Source of the DNA: Sipunculus nudus
Lineage: Eukaryota > Annelida > Sipuncula > Golfingiida > Sipunculidae
Assembly: GCA_026874595.1 (NCBI GenBank)
Contig: CM049311.1
Coordinates: 40,985,676 to 41,049,675, forward strand
Reading direction: 5' to 3'
DNA: 64,000 bases
Part shown: piece after piece, positions 25,474-42,144 of the stretch
Position numbering within the stretch: position 1 is the first letter of the stretch
How the letters are laid out: each line of letters begins with the position of its first letter
Program-made: the position numbers and the translations under genes
The notes under the pieces: model-generated
What the model saw: only the letters and a program-made list of their open reading frames with translations
Databases searched by the model: none
Told to the model about the DNA's origin: nothing

Positions 25474-28400
25474 CTAGATGTGTCGGAACGACACGAATGC
25501 CCCCGCCTTAGGCAAATAAGAAACATTTGTAAAATTTTGAAAAATTTTTTAAGTTCAGGAGGTGTTGTATGGTCAAAAGTAGGTCAACAAGGGCAAAATG
25601 CAAACTCGATCTGTAACGGGTCATTATCAAGCAACACACCAAAAATCATGCCAGTATATGCAGGCATTGTGAAAAAAAGTACATACATGTGCATTTTCCA
25701 TAAAAATTTCTGTCTTTCATGAAATTTTTTATGTTTAGGAGCCGTAAAACAATCAAAAGTAGGTCAACCAGGACGAAACACGAACTCGATCTGTAACTGT
25801 CATTATCTGCCCACACATAAAAAATCAGGGTGGTATCTGCAGGCATTGAGGGAAAAAAGTCAGTACATATGCATTTGTTATGAAAATTTCTATTTTTCCT
25901 GAAACTTTCTATGTTCAGGAGCAGTCAAATGGTCAAAAGTAGGTCAACTGGGACAAAACAAGAACTCGATCTGTAACTGGTCATTATCTGCCTACACACC
26001 AAAAATCAGGCCCGTATCTGCAGGCACTGCGAAAACAAGTGACCCATGGGTCATGACGCTCAGCTGCCAAACATGACCTGCAACATCATGGGCTGCAATT
26101 CACAACTTCTAGTAAAATTGTTGCAGAACCTATATGCCAATTTTGTTTAAACTTTCTACATTGCCATAAATTCTTATCATATATGTCTGGTTAAAACATA
26201 GGGAATGATGGTCTGAGGCAAAATGTATGGTTGTTGAGCTATCAGGAACTAATCCCACAGCTTGCTTGATACCTGTCAGTCTCAAAAGGAATACCTCACA
26301 GGTCGCATATAAGATCAAAATATAGCAAAAGATCAAGGAAATCCATGCAAGAATTATTGTGAAATGGGTGCTTCCATATTAATTTTTATTCAATACAAGC
26401 CAACTGTACTGAGCCATATTGGATTTCTGACAGGTCGGAAATTGAACAAAAAACATCCTCTAAAAGGGACCAAACATCATAAAAAAATCACAGAAACTGT
26501 CCTGCCAAAAGGATTTCTAAAATGGCTACCTGGCAGACATAATGGTTTTCTGACAAGTCACACATCCTCCAATAAGACACTAAACTTGTAGCAATTGCTT
26601 CAAAGAATGTAACAGTTATGAATGTCCAAAACAATTCAAAAGGCATGATCAGGTTGGAGAGCTCTCATATCAGATTTATGAACATGCAAATGTAAAAAGT
26701 GCAAGTCCAATTTGTTTTAATTATCAGCTTGCTATTCAATGGGGTCAGCAGGGTAGGTAAACTGCAAAACCTAAAAGAAAAGAAATGCAGAAAGCATCAC
26801 TAAGAGTCTTGTAATCAAATAAAGCCATCCTAAATCCAGGTACAGACCCACATATTATCAGAACAAACACTTGCTGGTATATCTGATGATTTGTATAATA
26901 ATATTCAGATATCTAGAAAACTAAGTTTATTGCTATGATTCCATGATATAAACTGCAAAATGTTCCCATCATTTTATAAATCAGTAGCTAAACTTAACAC
27001 TTAACTCTCATAGTCTTAATGCCTGGCCAAAGCATTCCGGCAACAGTGTTTTTGTTATGCACCAATGATATATCCTTATCACTCCATGAGCTGATACAAA
27101 AGGGAGTCATATATCACAAGTGTCACTGACAATTATGGGCACATAGTGAGATGTACCAGTTGTGAGTGCCATATGGTTATATATACAAGAAAACAAGAAA
27201 AATAGAGATGGTCTACAAAATAAGTTATTGTGAACATCCCTGACCTATGACCTTGGGCTTTTGCCCACATATCAACTGGATTCTTTCTAAAGGATGGGTA
27301 ACTACTAACCACTTACATCTGGCCAGTGGAATTACTTGGCAACCAATGAGTGAATAACTTAGACCTGCAACCTTTAACCTCCTGACCAGCTGACCTCAAA
27401 ATCAATTAGTTATTTCTTCATGCAAAAAGAACCATAAATACGAAGTTTGAATCAAATTCAGTGATGCATAGATGTGGCATATGTGAAAGACTGAAGGTTT
27501 GGGTTGAACAGTTTCACTTGAAATATGTTCACAAGCATTTAGAACAATATTGTGACCTTGACCTTTGACCTTTTGAACTCAACATCAATAGGCTTCTTCT
27601 CCTATTGGTAGGTAAACCATATATGACAGATGGAAAGTAAAGATTGAAAAGTTTGCTGAAAATGACTCCACCCAAGAAGAGGGTGCTGTGAACTTGACCT
27701 CAAAATCAACAGGTCTTCTCCCCTGTTGGCAGAGAAGCGATATCAGTGCTGAAAGGTTTGGAATGAAAGGTCTAGCTTGAAATGTGTCCACAACCTTTTC
27801 AAAGAAGTGGATCCTGTGACCCTGACCTTTGACCTTGTGACCTCAACATCTATAGGATTCTTCTCCCACTTAGTAGGTGAGCTATATGTGAAAGATCAAA
27901 GAATTGGGATGAAAGGTTTGGCTTAAAATGCATCCTGAGGCTTTTCAAAGAAGTTGGTTCTGTGACCTTGACCTTTGACCTTGTGACCTCAAAATAATTA
28001 TGGTTCTTCCCCTGTTGGTAGGTGAGCTGTATGTGAAAGATGGAAGGTTTGGGATGAAAATTTTGGCTAAAAGGATTATTTCTGGGGGGTGCCAACACAC
28101 CCCATAACTTCGAGAATATAGGTCGCAGTGACCTAATTTCAGGTTTGCAAGGAGATCTTTTTAGAACCTCTAAGACTGCATAGGGTTCATGGCCCTAGCC
28201 CCTATGGTTACGATTTGTGCCCTGCTAACAGCCGGACGGCCGGCCGGACGGACAGACGGAAGGACGCCGGACAAAGACCCATCGCTATAGCCCAGCATGA
28301 CTGAAAGTCAGCTGAGCTAAATAGTCCATACATGTGCACTTTTTTATGAAATTTTCTATGTTAGAGCACTGTCAAATGGTCAAAAGTAGGTCAACTGGGA

Positions 28401-28780
28401 CAAAACGTTGTGCGAAGAAAAGTCTGTACAAGTGTATTTGTCATGAAAATTTATATTTAACATGAAATTTTCTATGTTCAGGAGCCGTAAAACAATCAAA
28501 AGTAGGTCAACTGGGACGAAACGCTAACTCAATCTGTAACTGGTCAATATCTGCCCACACACCAAAAATCAGGCCAATATCTGCAGGCATTGCGAAAAAA
28601 AGTCTGTACATGTGTATTTGTCATGAAAATTTCTATTTTTCATGAAATTTTCTATGTTCAGGAGCCATAAATGGTCAAAAGTAAATGGTCTGTACATGTG
28701 TATTTGTCATGAAAATTTCTGCCGCAATTTTTTTGGCCATGCCCCTTTGTTTTTAGGCAAGCGCGCCCATGTGGACGCAC
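25474..28780. mobile_element. CTAG-hairpin repeat (family F5) with ~185-bp tandem units, split by a P element
   Basis: Begins CTAGATGTGTCGGAACGACACG: a CTAG end next to the GTGTCG/CGACAC hairpin. Then tandem units containing caaaagtaggtcaac and gaactcgatctgtaactgg at about 25570, 25755, 25935 and again at 28380-28690 after a P element (26036-28322). The far end near 28700-28800 is degenerate. Confidence 0.65.
26036..28322 (-). mobile_element. P-family element P2, complete 2.29 kb
   Basis: Ends CAAGTGACCCATGGGTCA and AGTCAGCTGAGCTAAAT. The flanking F5 repeat reads gcgaaaa | agtccatac, while intact F5 units read gcgaaaaaaagtctgtac. The insertion is therefore clean, without an evident target-site duplication. 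The interior includes TGACCTTTGACC units (27550-28000) and a ggacggccggccggacggac tract. No transposase frame. Confidence 0.78.
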
Positions 28781-30010
28781 TTTTTTCACATGCGTCCCCT
28801 AAAAATTTTAAATATTATGCGGCCCTTAAACGAACGTAGTTATATGAGAATTTAAACATTTCAGGTCTACATTTAACATAACAAATCCCTTCAGAAAGAT
28901 TTGCAGAATCCTCTGAAAGGGATCTCTGATAAAACCATATATGTGGGATTACATGATACACATACTGGAAAACTGGTTCAATGGTAACACCATCAATGTC
29001 TAGAATGCATCACCTCAGGGTTGGTCCATTCACATGAAGGGGTTGCACATGTTCTGACAAAGATCAATGTTCTGGTGGTCAGAATAAAGTTGCAAGCGAG
29101 TGTCCAATGTTCGACAGGATGTTGTTAAGCTTTCATAATCTCACATTAAGATGCATTTTAATCATATAAAAAAAAGAATATGAAAAAGCAGATATTTTTT
29201 TTTATTAAATAAAGTTTAGAATGTGCGCCCACGGTTGACATGATCAATCTTTATGACATTTCCCCCAAAGCACGGTAGGAAACTCGCCTCCCCGACATTT
29301 TGAATGATTACGTGTCATGAAGTTCTCAACAGCCTTAAACATTTTAGAATTATACCAGGTCGATCATAAATTACATTATAATGCCTCAGATGATGTTGTT
29401 ATAATTGCTAAGACGATTGTTTCCCTCAAAGCAACTGCGTTCAGGTTTCCAACAATCTCAAAATCCCTGTATTTGTCTGTCGTGACAAAGTTTCAGACCA
29501 GCCAACCGACAGTCGCTCTTTTTTATATTTGCATATTTTTATTCTGAACCAAACTTTTAATTTGAATCATAGACATATGACTATCATTTGAATAGGAATT
29601 CTCTCGTAATATTCAAGCGTCTTGGGCACGTGACCTCTCTGTTGCCCGGTATGTAAAGAAGCCTGAGACCGTGCCCGGGAATATACTTCGCCGAGAGTGC
29701 GATGTTTCTCCCGACTGAATGACTCACTGTCGCGGTATAATTGATATGAAAATGTCATAACTTAGAAGAACCCAACTGTTTCGTTGTTGGTTGTTTTACA
29801 TTTACTAGGACCAATAATATGGACATTTAACCTTTGTTACTGGTCAAACAAGTAGGTAAAGCTGCTGCCAGCAGCATATTTACCTGGTTAAGCTGACAAT
29901 TTCCACGGTTACGTATACGCTAACACATGAATTTCAGGAACCAGGTATATACTGACAGAAACATTCAGTTTCTGTTTTAAATAGTTTGAGTTCGAATCCA
30001 AACCCAAACA
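28781..30010. other. Intron, apparently single-copy, with a CpG-richer patch
   Basis: No repeat relatives seen in the window. 29600-29740 is richer in CpG than its surroundings and contains GGCACGTGACC, an E-box/CLEAR-like site. The open frames at 29317-29547 (+) and 29758-29567 (-) match no domain I know. Confidence 0.45.
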
Positions 30011-30240
30011 ATTGTCAGTGGCCCCACAAGTCGAGAGACTATTCGAGATGTATGGACATGTAGGTCAAATCACTCCTGAGAAATAAGCAGAGATTTACAT
30101 TGAGCAAAAAAAAAAAATTGTAGGTGGTAATACCAGTCTTGTGTATGACAAAGCTATCCAAGATGTATAGACATGCACAAATTTCCCGCATAAATATGAA
30201 ATCCCTCCAGAGAAACAAGCAGGGATATACCATACTTAAT
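30011..30240. repeat. Short tandem family F8 (~125-bp unit)
   Basis: Two units around taggtggtaataccagtcttgtgtatgacaaagctatccaagatgtatagacatg and gagaaacaagcagggatatac. The same unit recurs at 43410-43690 and 50195-50560. Confidence 0.65.
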
Positions 30241-31231
30241 CGTGTACAAGATGATAAAATTTATTCTATAAATATTTGGACAAGAAGGGTGAAGGCCCAT
30301 CTTATACAAGGGTACAAGTTTTCAGCGACTTCAGGGCAGCAAAGGATAATTTAAGGCAATCGGTCAAACTGGCCACTGTGAATATTGGTAATCATGTCTG
30401 TATGATGGTAATATACACTTAATATATTATTAAGATGTGCACAGTTAAATAATTGATAATTAAAGGTTTGCCCTTGCCGCATGACACTGGGATTATATCA
30501 AAACTGATATATGAAAGCCATATCGAGATAAGAACCAGTGATTTTCCGCAATTGTGGACAGAATCTCGTAACTGACAGACTGAAACCAAATTCCCAATCC
30601 CAAAAATATTTAAGTTTAAATGTATTTTTGCCAAAAATATCTTGACAATTCACTTGAAACATGTATGCAGTGATAAAATTGTCCACTCCCAGCACTGACA
30701 TGTGCAGGGCTCACCCATGAACTCAAGATCCAAGTGAATCTTAAGTTCAGTGAATGTGGACGCTGTCAGGTGGCGTGCACACTGACATACACAGAGACTC
30801 ACACATGGCATTTCAATTACAAGACAACCAGTAGTGCATAATAATTATAACTGTGAGTATGAACTGCCTTTACTCAGGCGACGCAAAATTCAATGTTTGT
30901 CAAGCTTGTAGTATTAGACTACATCAAGAAATGAATGTATTATAACAGGTCAACAAAGTTCAAGAAAGGGACCATGTTTCCGGGATATAAATATGACAAA
31001 TTTCCTCCCAATTTTAAAAGCAACCCCGGATTAGGTGTGAATACCCTCTTGGGAAATGATCGGTAAAATAGTAACCGAATGAAAACCCTGTTTTCTATGC
31101 GGTAGCACTGAACTTATACACAGTTAAATGTTGTAAATTAGTGTATTTCCTGACAGTCCTACTGGGTCATAACCTAATTACATTATTCCTTCCTCACTGG
31201 CAGAATGGAATAAATCTGAACCTGATGTCGT
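30241..31231. other. Intron, nothing recognised
   Basis: Single-copy-looking AT-rich sequence without splice-bounded frames or repeat relatives in the window. Confidence 0.45.
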
Positions 31232-33840
31232 TTATGCAAAGAAGATATTATCATCCAGAAACTACTTTTTGGACAGATGGCTCCTGTGATCTTCACCTTT
31301 GACCTTGTGACCTCAAAAATTGATAGGGGTCTTCCACTCTTGGCAGGTGAACTTTAAAATACAAGTCAAGTTTGAAATCCATACATCAATAAAAGTAGGA
31401 ATTATCATCCAGAAACTAATTTTTGGACAGATGGCTCCTGTGACCTTCACCTTTGACCTTGTGACCTCAAAATTGATAGGGTTCTTCCTCTCTTGGCAGG
31501 TGAACTATCTGTGCAAGATGAAAGATCTGAGATGAAATATTTGGCTGAAAATGCATCCACAATCTTTTTAAAGATGTGTCCTGTGACCTTGACCTTTGAC
31601 CTCATGACCCCAAAATCAATTTGGGTCTTGCTTTTCCAATGGGACATATACAAGTCAAGTTTGAAATCCATACATCAATAAAAGCAGGAATTATCATCCA
31701 GGAACTAATTTTTGGACAGATGGCTCCTGTGACCTTCACCTTTGACCTTGTGACCTCAAAACTGATAGGGGTCTTCCTCTATTGGCAGATGACTTATATG
31801 TGCAAGATGAAAGGTCTGAGATGAAATGTTTGGCTGAAAATGCATCCACAATTTTTTTAAAGATGTGTCATGTGACCTTAACCTTTGACCTAATGACCCC
31901 AAAATCAATTTGGGTCTTGCTTTTCCAATGGGACATATACAAGTCAAGTTTGAAATCCATACATCAATAAAAGAAGATATTATCATCCAGAAACTAATTT
32001 TTGGACAGATGGCTCCTGTGACCTTCACCTTTGACCTTGTGACCTCAAAAATTGATAGGGGTCTTCCACTCTTGGCAGGTGAACTTTAAAATACAAGTCA
32101 AGTTTGAAATCCATACATCAATAAAAGTAGGAATTATCATCCAGAAACTAATTTTTGGACAGATGGCTCCTGTGACCTTCACCTTTGACCTTGTGACCTC
32201 AAAATTGATAGGGTTCTTTCTCTCTTGGCAGGTGAACTATATGTGCAAGATGAAAGATCTGAGATGAAATATTTGGCTGAAAATGCATCCACAATCTTTT
32301 TAAAGAATTGTCATGTGACCTTAACCTTTGACCTAATGACCCCAAAATCAATTTGGGTCTTGCTTTTCCAATGGGACATATACAAGTCAAGTTTGAAATC
32401 CATACATCAATAAAAGCAGGAATTATCATCCAGGAACTAATTTTTGGACAGATGGCTCCTGTGACCTTCACCTTTGACCTTGTGACCTCAAAACTGATAG
32501 GGGTCTTCCTCTATTGGCAGATGACTTATATGTGCAAGATGAAAGGTCTGAGACGAAATGTTTGGCTGAAAATGCATCCTCAATCTTTTTAAAGATGTGT
32601 CCTGTGAACTTGACCTTTGACCTCATGACCCCAAAATCAATTCAGGTCTTGCTTTTCCAATGGGTCAAATACAAGTAAAGTTTGAAATCCATACATCAAT
32701 AAAAGAAGGAATTATCATCCAGAAACTAATTTTTTGACAGATGGCTCCTGTGACCTTCACCTTTGGCCTTGTGACCTCAAATTGATAGGGGTTTTCCTCT
32801 ATTGGCAGATGAACTCTATGTGCAAGATGAAAGGTCTGAGATGAAAGGTTTGGCTGAAAATGCATCCACAATCTTTTTAAAGATGTGTCATGTGACCTTG
32901 ACATTTGACCTCATGACCCCAAAATCAATTGGAGTCTTGCTTTTTCAACGGGACATATATAAGTCACATTTGAAATCAATACATCAATAAAAGCAGGAAT
33001 TATCATCCAGAAACTAATTTTTGGACAGATAGCTCCTGTGGCCTTGACCTTTGGCCTTGTGACCCCAAATTTGATATGAATCATCCACTATTGGCAAGTG
33101 AGCTATATATTCAAGATGGAAGACCTGGGATGAAAGTTTGGCTTAAAATGCATCCACAGTTTCTTTTAAGATGCCAGCCCAGTGACCTTGACCTTTGACC
33201 TCATGACCCTAGAACCTATAGGCTTCTTACTTTAGTGGTGGGCCATACATAAGTCATGTTTGAAATCCATATGGCTATCAACACTGGAGATATCATAAGA
33301 GGTGTGTGATTTTCACCATATATGGCAATATTCAAGGTCAAGGCCACTCTCATAGCAAAGGTCATGACCCCAATTTAAATAAACATCATCCCATAACCCA
33401 TCTCTCTACATGTGCATAATATAAAAGAAATATGTCCATTAGTTTTTGACTTATAATGCTCACAGTACTGTAAGGTGGCAATTTTGGGGGTATTAAACGG
33501 CACGAAAACAAGTAAAGAATAATAGGTGGCGCCACCAGTTTCTGGAACATGACAACCCTATCCATGATCTTCGTTCAGCTTGATTTTGGGATCAATCCAT
33601 GCAAGATTTCTTGATGATTTTCCCCAAATTTGGACCTATTCAAGGTCAAGGACACTCTCCTAGTAAAGGTCATGACCTCATTTTAAATAGGCGTCGTCCT
33701 CTCACCCATATCCATACATATACCAAGTTTGGTAAAGATTCGTGAAATATTTTTTTGAGTTATCGCGTCAACTAGATTTATATGCGGCGGAGGCGGCGGC
33801 AGGACCGGTATGAAAACATAGACTTTGTCTGGGGATACAA
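31232..33840 (-). mobile_element. Helentron/HINE-like element H4, left end truncated
   Basis: Right end TTTGTCTGGGGATACAA at 33840; the CTAG-hairpin end is missing, with sequence starting abruptly at about 31232. The body is a tandem array (units begin near 31257, 31417, 31704, 31990, 32147, 32437, 32729, 33012). A 165-289-288 pattern occurs twice, giving a higher-order unit of about 732 bp: 31320-31535 recurs almost unchanged at 32052-32267. Confidence 0.78.
31257..33030. promoter_or_regulatory. Array of nuclear-receptor-like DR1 sites in H4
   Basis: Units contain TGACCTTGACCTTTGACCT or close variants, for example near 31585; near 31880, 32328, 32609 and 32899 one half-site or spacer is altered. 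The opposite strand reads AGGTCAAAGGTCA, a perfect DR1, extended to TCAAGGTCA, the ERR/SF-1 type monomer site. Motif identity is seen in the sequence; binding is not shown. Confidence 0.5.
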
Positions 33841-35330
33841 TAATAACAGATGCCTATTAAAAACAAAATCAACTACAGATCTATATATTTTATTCATTGA
33901 TTTAGCTTACAAATAAGTTGGATATGAACATCAATTATTTATGTTGCCTGTACAGCTCTGCTTAAACACCCATAAAGATCAGCTTGCTACTACAATACTA
34001 GTTTCATTTACCAAAGTATCTCAGTTCTTTGACTGTCCAAAAATTCAGCCTAAAATCATTTAAGTAAACTTGAATAAATGCCATCTATGAATAATTTTTG
34101 TGCTATGTTACAGAATTTAAAGCAAAAGTTTTGCAGAAGAACACTTCTGAAGCCATCAGTTTAAAAATGGCTTTCTTGGCCACAAGAACAACTTAAGCTT
34201 TCCATGACTCTACCAACAATCAATGAACAGGATCTACTCTTGTAAAATTGAAAGAGCCCTACCCTAGGATAACTCTTGAGAAAAATAAAACTATTTGGCT
34301 TGACAGTTTCATCATGAAACATTTTTTTAAAGCAGACACTGAAAGGGGCTAAAATTATGAGGTTTTAGCCCATAAAAAAACAGGCCAATGTAGGTGGCAC
34401 CACAAAAAATTCAAATTCAAATACGAGTCATGTGACCAACATTTTCACAAAACTTGGTGATGCTAGATCCTGTTGCTTCTGAGATTATGTCAGTATGCTT
34501 ACTTGGCCAAATGACCAGGTTCAAATTTCTGCAACTCAGCCAAAATACATCAAACCCAAACCATTTGTTTAAACTTGAGAGTGCTCTTCTCTGGGATCAT
34601 TTCTGTGAAATATTGAACAATGTGGCTGAATGATTTCATAGAAGAAGCTTTTCAAAGTTTTTTTAAGCTGTATCCCCGTAAAATGTAAGTTGATGCAGGT
34701 GGTGCAACAAAAAGCTCAATTCAACAACATATGACATGTGACTGAATTTTGCATAAAATTTAGGAATGCAAGCTTCTGCGGTTCCTGCATAACTATTGGT
34801 TTATGTACTGATCACCGATGACCCCTGTACAAAAAGGTCAAAGCAGGTGGCACTACCTATACCTCAGTTTCATATAAGACTCGTGTGACCAACATAAGTA
34901 AAATTTGATGAAGAGAGCTCCAGCCATTTCTGAGACTGTAATTTTAGTATGCTTTTCTGCAAATCAGCCAAAAAACACTGAACTGAAACCATATGAACAA
35001 ACTTGAGAAAGATTGTTTCTGGAATTATTTTTTTTAGAAATATTGAACAATTTGGCTGGACGGTTTCAGAGAAGATATTTAAAGATTTTTTCAAGTTTTT
35101 TCCCTGTTAAATAGAAGACCAAATTTAATTCAAATAGCCAAAAAATATGTTCAATAAGACAGTCTGATTGAACATATGAAACATTCAGTGACTGATCTTC
35201 TATAAAATTTGGCGCTGCTAACTCTAATAGTTTTTGAGATAGCATGGGTTCAAGTAAGGACGACAAACAACAGTAGACAGACAATGCTGCACCATCACAT
35301 AAGCTCATAGCTTCACTAAAAAAGTTTGCT
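33841..35330. repeat. Tandem family F4, decayed array
   Basis: Units share aactcagccaaaa, ccatttgaacaaacttgagag, tctgggatcatttctgtgaaatattgaacaatttggct and a GTGGCACCAC block. The end accatcacataagctcatagcttcactaaaaa matches the F4 ends at 44465 and 53503. It lies immediately downstream of the large LATS exon. Confidence 0.65.
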
Positions 35331-35381
35331 CACCAAAATTTATTTTAAACAATGAAACGATACAAAACCAATGTAAATTCA

Positions 35382-39115
<3,734 letters not shown>

Positions 39116-40748
39116 AATAATCTGAATAACAAGGGTCCCATGGGTCTGGAACTTAGCTGAATTGCTTATGACAGAACAAGTCCTACATGCATAATGTGAA
39201 CCTGTGCAATTGGAAATACAAGAGCTATACAGTGTTTCATCTACACCGCGTCCTGCTGTTATTTTAAGCATAATATTCCCAAAAGGACACATTAAATATT
39301 GTAATGTGGAAAGCAAAATATCTTTCTGCCCAATGAGATGTCATTCATACAGTTTGGGAATTTCCCTCTCTTGCATTCACTAAATGTATTGTGAAAATGG
39401 CTGAACATAGTGAATGCAAAGTGGCTTCTGCAAAGCGGTTTCATGATTGGTTGAGCACCGTTGCAACTGTGATGGTGGCACTGCAAGTTTGTTCTCATCA
39501 CTGAATATGTTCTCATCCTTGTTCGAGGGCCGATGATAGAAATGTGTGATCCAAAATCTCGATATCAATATTAATTTCTCTGAAAAATCAGCATTCCACT
39601 CATGGGCTGGCTGACTAAGTACATATTTTTTCGCTGATCAATGGGGAAGAGTCAGTGACATACATATATTTTGCTTATCAGGCCATCATAAAAAATATTT
39701 TTGTTTCCGGTTGATTGTCCGGGTGAAATTTTTTTGGTTTCCACCCAGCGACAAATTATGATTTTTTATTCTTACAGTTGTCAGCCTAGGCAAGTGCAGG
39801 TGAACTGTTAAAATGACGTATTATACAATCCCTTAAGTCAGCATATTCAAAATATTGAACTGTTAGAGAGGAACTGAAGGATATTATTGCGTTTAAATTT
39901 ACGTTTGAACTTATAAATCAGTATCAGATGGGGAACCGGTTCAAACATTAAAGTTGCGTTGAGCACATGCATACTGCGATGGGGTTTCATCTGGGTCACG
40001 GAAGTCTTGTTTCGCTGAGAAATGTATTACCATTTGTTGTGTGTCAAAAGATATGCAGAAGCAAAAAAAAAAAAATAATCTATTAACATACCATTCACTT
40101 ATGGTTAATTTTATTTTGCCATCCGTATTCTCATTGGTGTGCAGGTCAAAAGTGTCAGAGGCAATCCCAACCTTGGAATAGGATCGCCCACATCAGGAAA
40201 GCGGCCTGACTTCCAAGAACATTCAAGCCAGTTAATTTAAAAAAGGATGTTCGGTTGGTAGTGCAGGGTCACAGGTTCATGCAATGACTGAACATTCACG
40301 TAGAAGTTAGTAAACTCTTTCATGAAAGGTGTATTCATCATTTAAATTTGATTGGTAATTTCGCATATTTTTGATTTTTGCAAATTGCGGATGCAAGCAC
40401 AGCACAGAGGTACCAGTACCTTATCCAATTCTGTCTGATGATAAGCGTGCACATTTGACCCAGCTAGATTTTCCAAACCTCTCCCCTTTGAATATCTGAC
40501 CGCTTAGCCTCATCTGGCCTCTCCCGTCTGCCCAGCTAAACATTGGCCTTTATAATCTCTCATTGGAAACAGGCAGTGTTTGCAGTAAAATATCCACACG
40601 TGACAATATATCTGGATGAATGGTAACCATGCAGGCAGCAGCCATGCGGATCACAAAAATAGAAAACTTGCAGTGATTCCCAAGAGTCGCATTATAAAAC
40701 CTGTGTTAATGGTGCTTTTCTTACGCAAATGTTGCAAAAGTAGATAAA
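39116..40748. other. Intron, mostly unrecognised; short P head
   Basis: 39125-39160 carries a P-like head (caagggtcccatgggtctggaacttagctgaa). The remainder looks single-copy, with no coding signal. Confidence 0.5.
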
Positions 40749-42144
40749 CAAGGGACCCATGGGTCACATCGCTCAGCTGAATTTTGAAAGTTTTTAGCAC
40801 ATGCAAGATATATTTATTTCTTTTAATTTTTCATATATATTATCACTTGATAAGCTATGAGGAAAAGGTTCTGCTAAAATCAAACCCTGTAAATCATAGA
40901 ATAATGGACATGAGCCAAAGTACAATAATGAACATTAATTTATAAACTGAAATAAAGTGCTGTAGAAAAATTCCAAAGAGCATAAACAAAATTTAAACAA
41001 GCATGTTAAAACAAGCAAATTAGGAATAAATCACATTTGCACTGTGTAATAAATTAAACCTAATGATGGGATTAAAATTTAAAATCTGAAATATAACACA
41101 TATGAATATATAAGTTGCTTTCAAATTTCACAATTAGTATTTTTAATGAGTATGGAGATATGCTGGACAGACAGAGCTGATCACTTTATGTTTCATTCTC
41201 CTGAGGAAAGATGTTTCAATCAGATCTTTATTTTTTTAAATAATATAAATTTTACTCTATTGTAAAAAAAACTAATATCCTAGTGCAGTGTGTGTGTGTG
41301 TGTGTGTGTGGGGGGGGGGGGGTTGATGGCGGGATTAACAACACTTCTGCATATAGCTAAAGGGAAAACAAAGCCTGCTCTCCAATTCTGCTGAGGCAGG
41401 AAAATAATGGACAAATGTTTGTATTAGATCCTTATTTTATTATGACATTTTTTATCTAAAGTTTACATTTCTATACATTTCCAATATAATATACATCTGA
41501 ATATAAATGTTGATTCATAATTCTAAATTGCATCTTCATAAATCTCAAACAGATAACACTACATCATGCATACACAATGTATATTTATTTTTTGCCACAA
41601 AAATATATCTTTCAAATTTGCGAATCAATAAATATCTATAAATAATACTTGATTCAGATTTCACAATTTTAAATTGTTTCTTATTTATCCATCAATTGCT
41701 TCATACTTTATAATTTATTCATACTGATGGGTTTAATTATATTTTAATTTGTTTAAATCATTTGAAAGAAAACTTATTTCTTTAAAAATACTACATTAAC
41801 ATATTATTGGCATCTCTGGATTACTCCTTGAATTGCTTTTTAAGGAAAGTTTTGTAGGTGATGTTGGGGGGGGGGGGGTAATATGAGAATAACTGTACAA
41901 CTGTCACAGCAGGGGATCTCCCCCCCCCTAGACAGTATCAAATCCGGAACCCTTGCACAGCTGACTTTCAGTGACCTGGAGTGCGTTGCCTGCATCTGGA
42001 CAAAGCAAGTGACTATAATAGATCCTCAAGAAAAAATTCAATAACTAGCCTAAATTTTTATTACTTATCAAGAATATGTGTAACATGTATATGAAAAATG
42101 CAAGTAATAAACACTTTCAACAATGAACAATTACACAAATATCA
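40749..42144. repeat. P-family head and body fragments
   Basis: Intact head caagggacccatgggtcacatcgctcagctgaa at 40750, a (TG)n-G13 tract at 41288-41322, another G-run at 41866-41878, then fragments similar to 23930-24000. No tail adjacent. Confidence 0.55.

Noticed and set aside
29567-29758. Possible small exon encoding a basic 60-residue peptide
   Set aside because: No recognised domain and no convincing pair of splice sites; kept only as a composition note.
29985-30005. gagttcgaatcc resembles a tRNA B box
   Set aside because: No matching A box, acceptor stem or anticodon arm could be folded around it.
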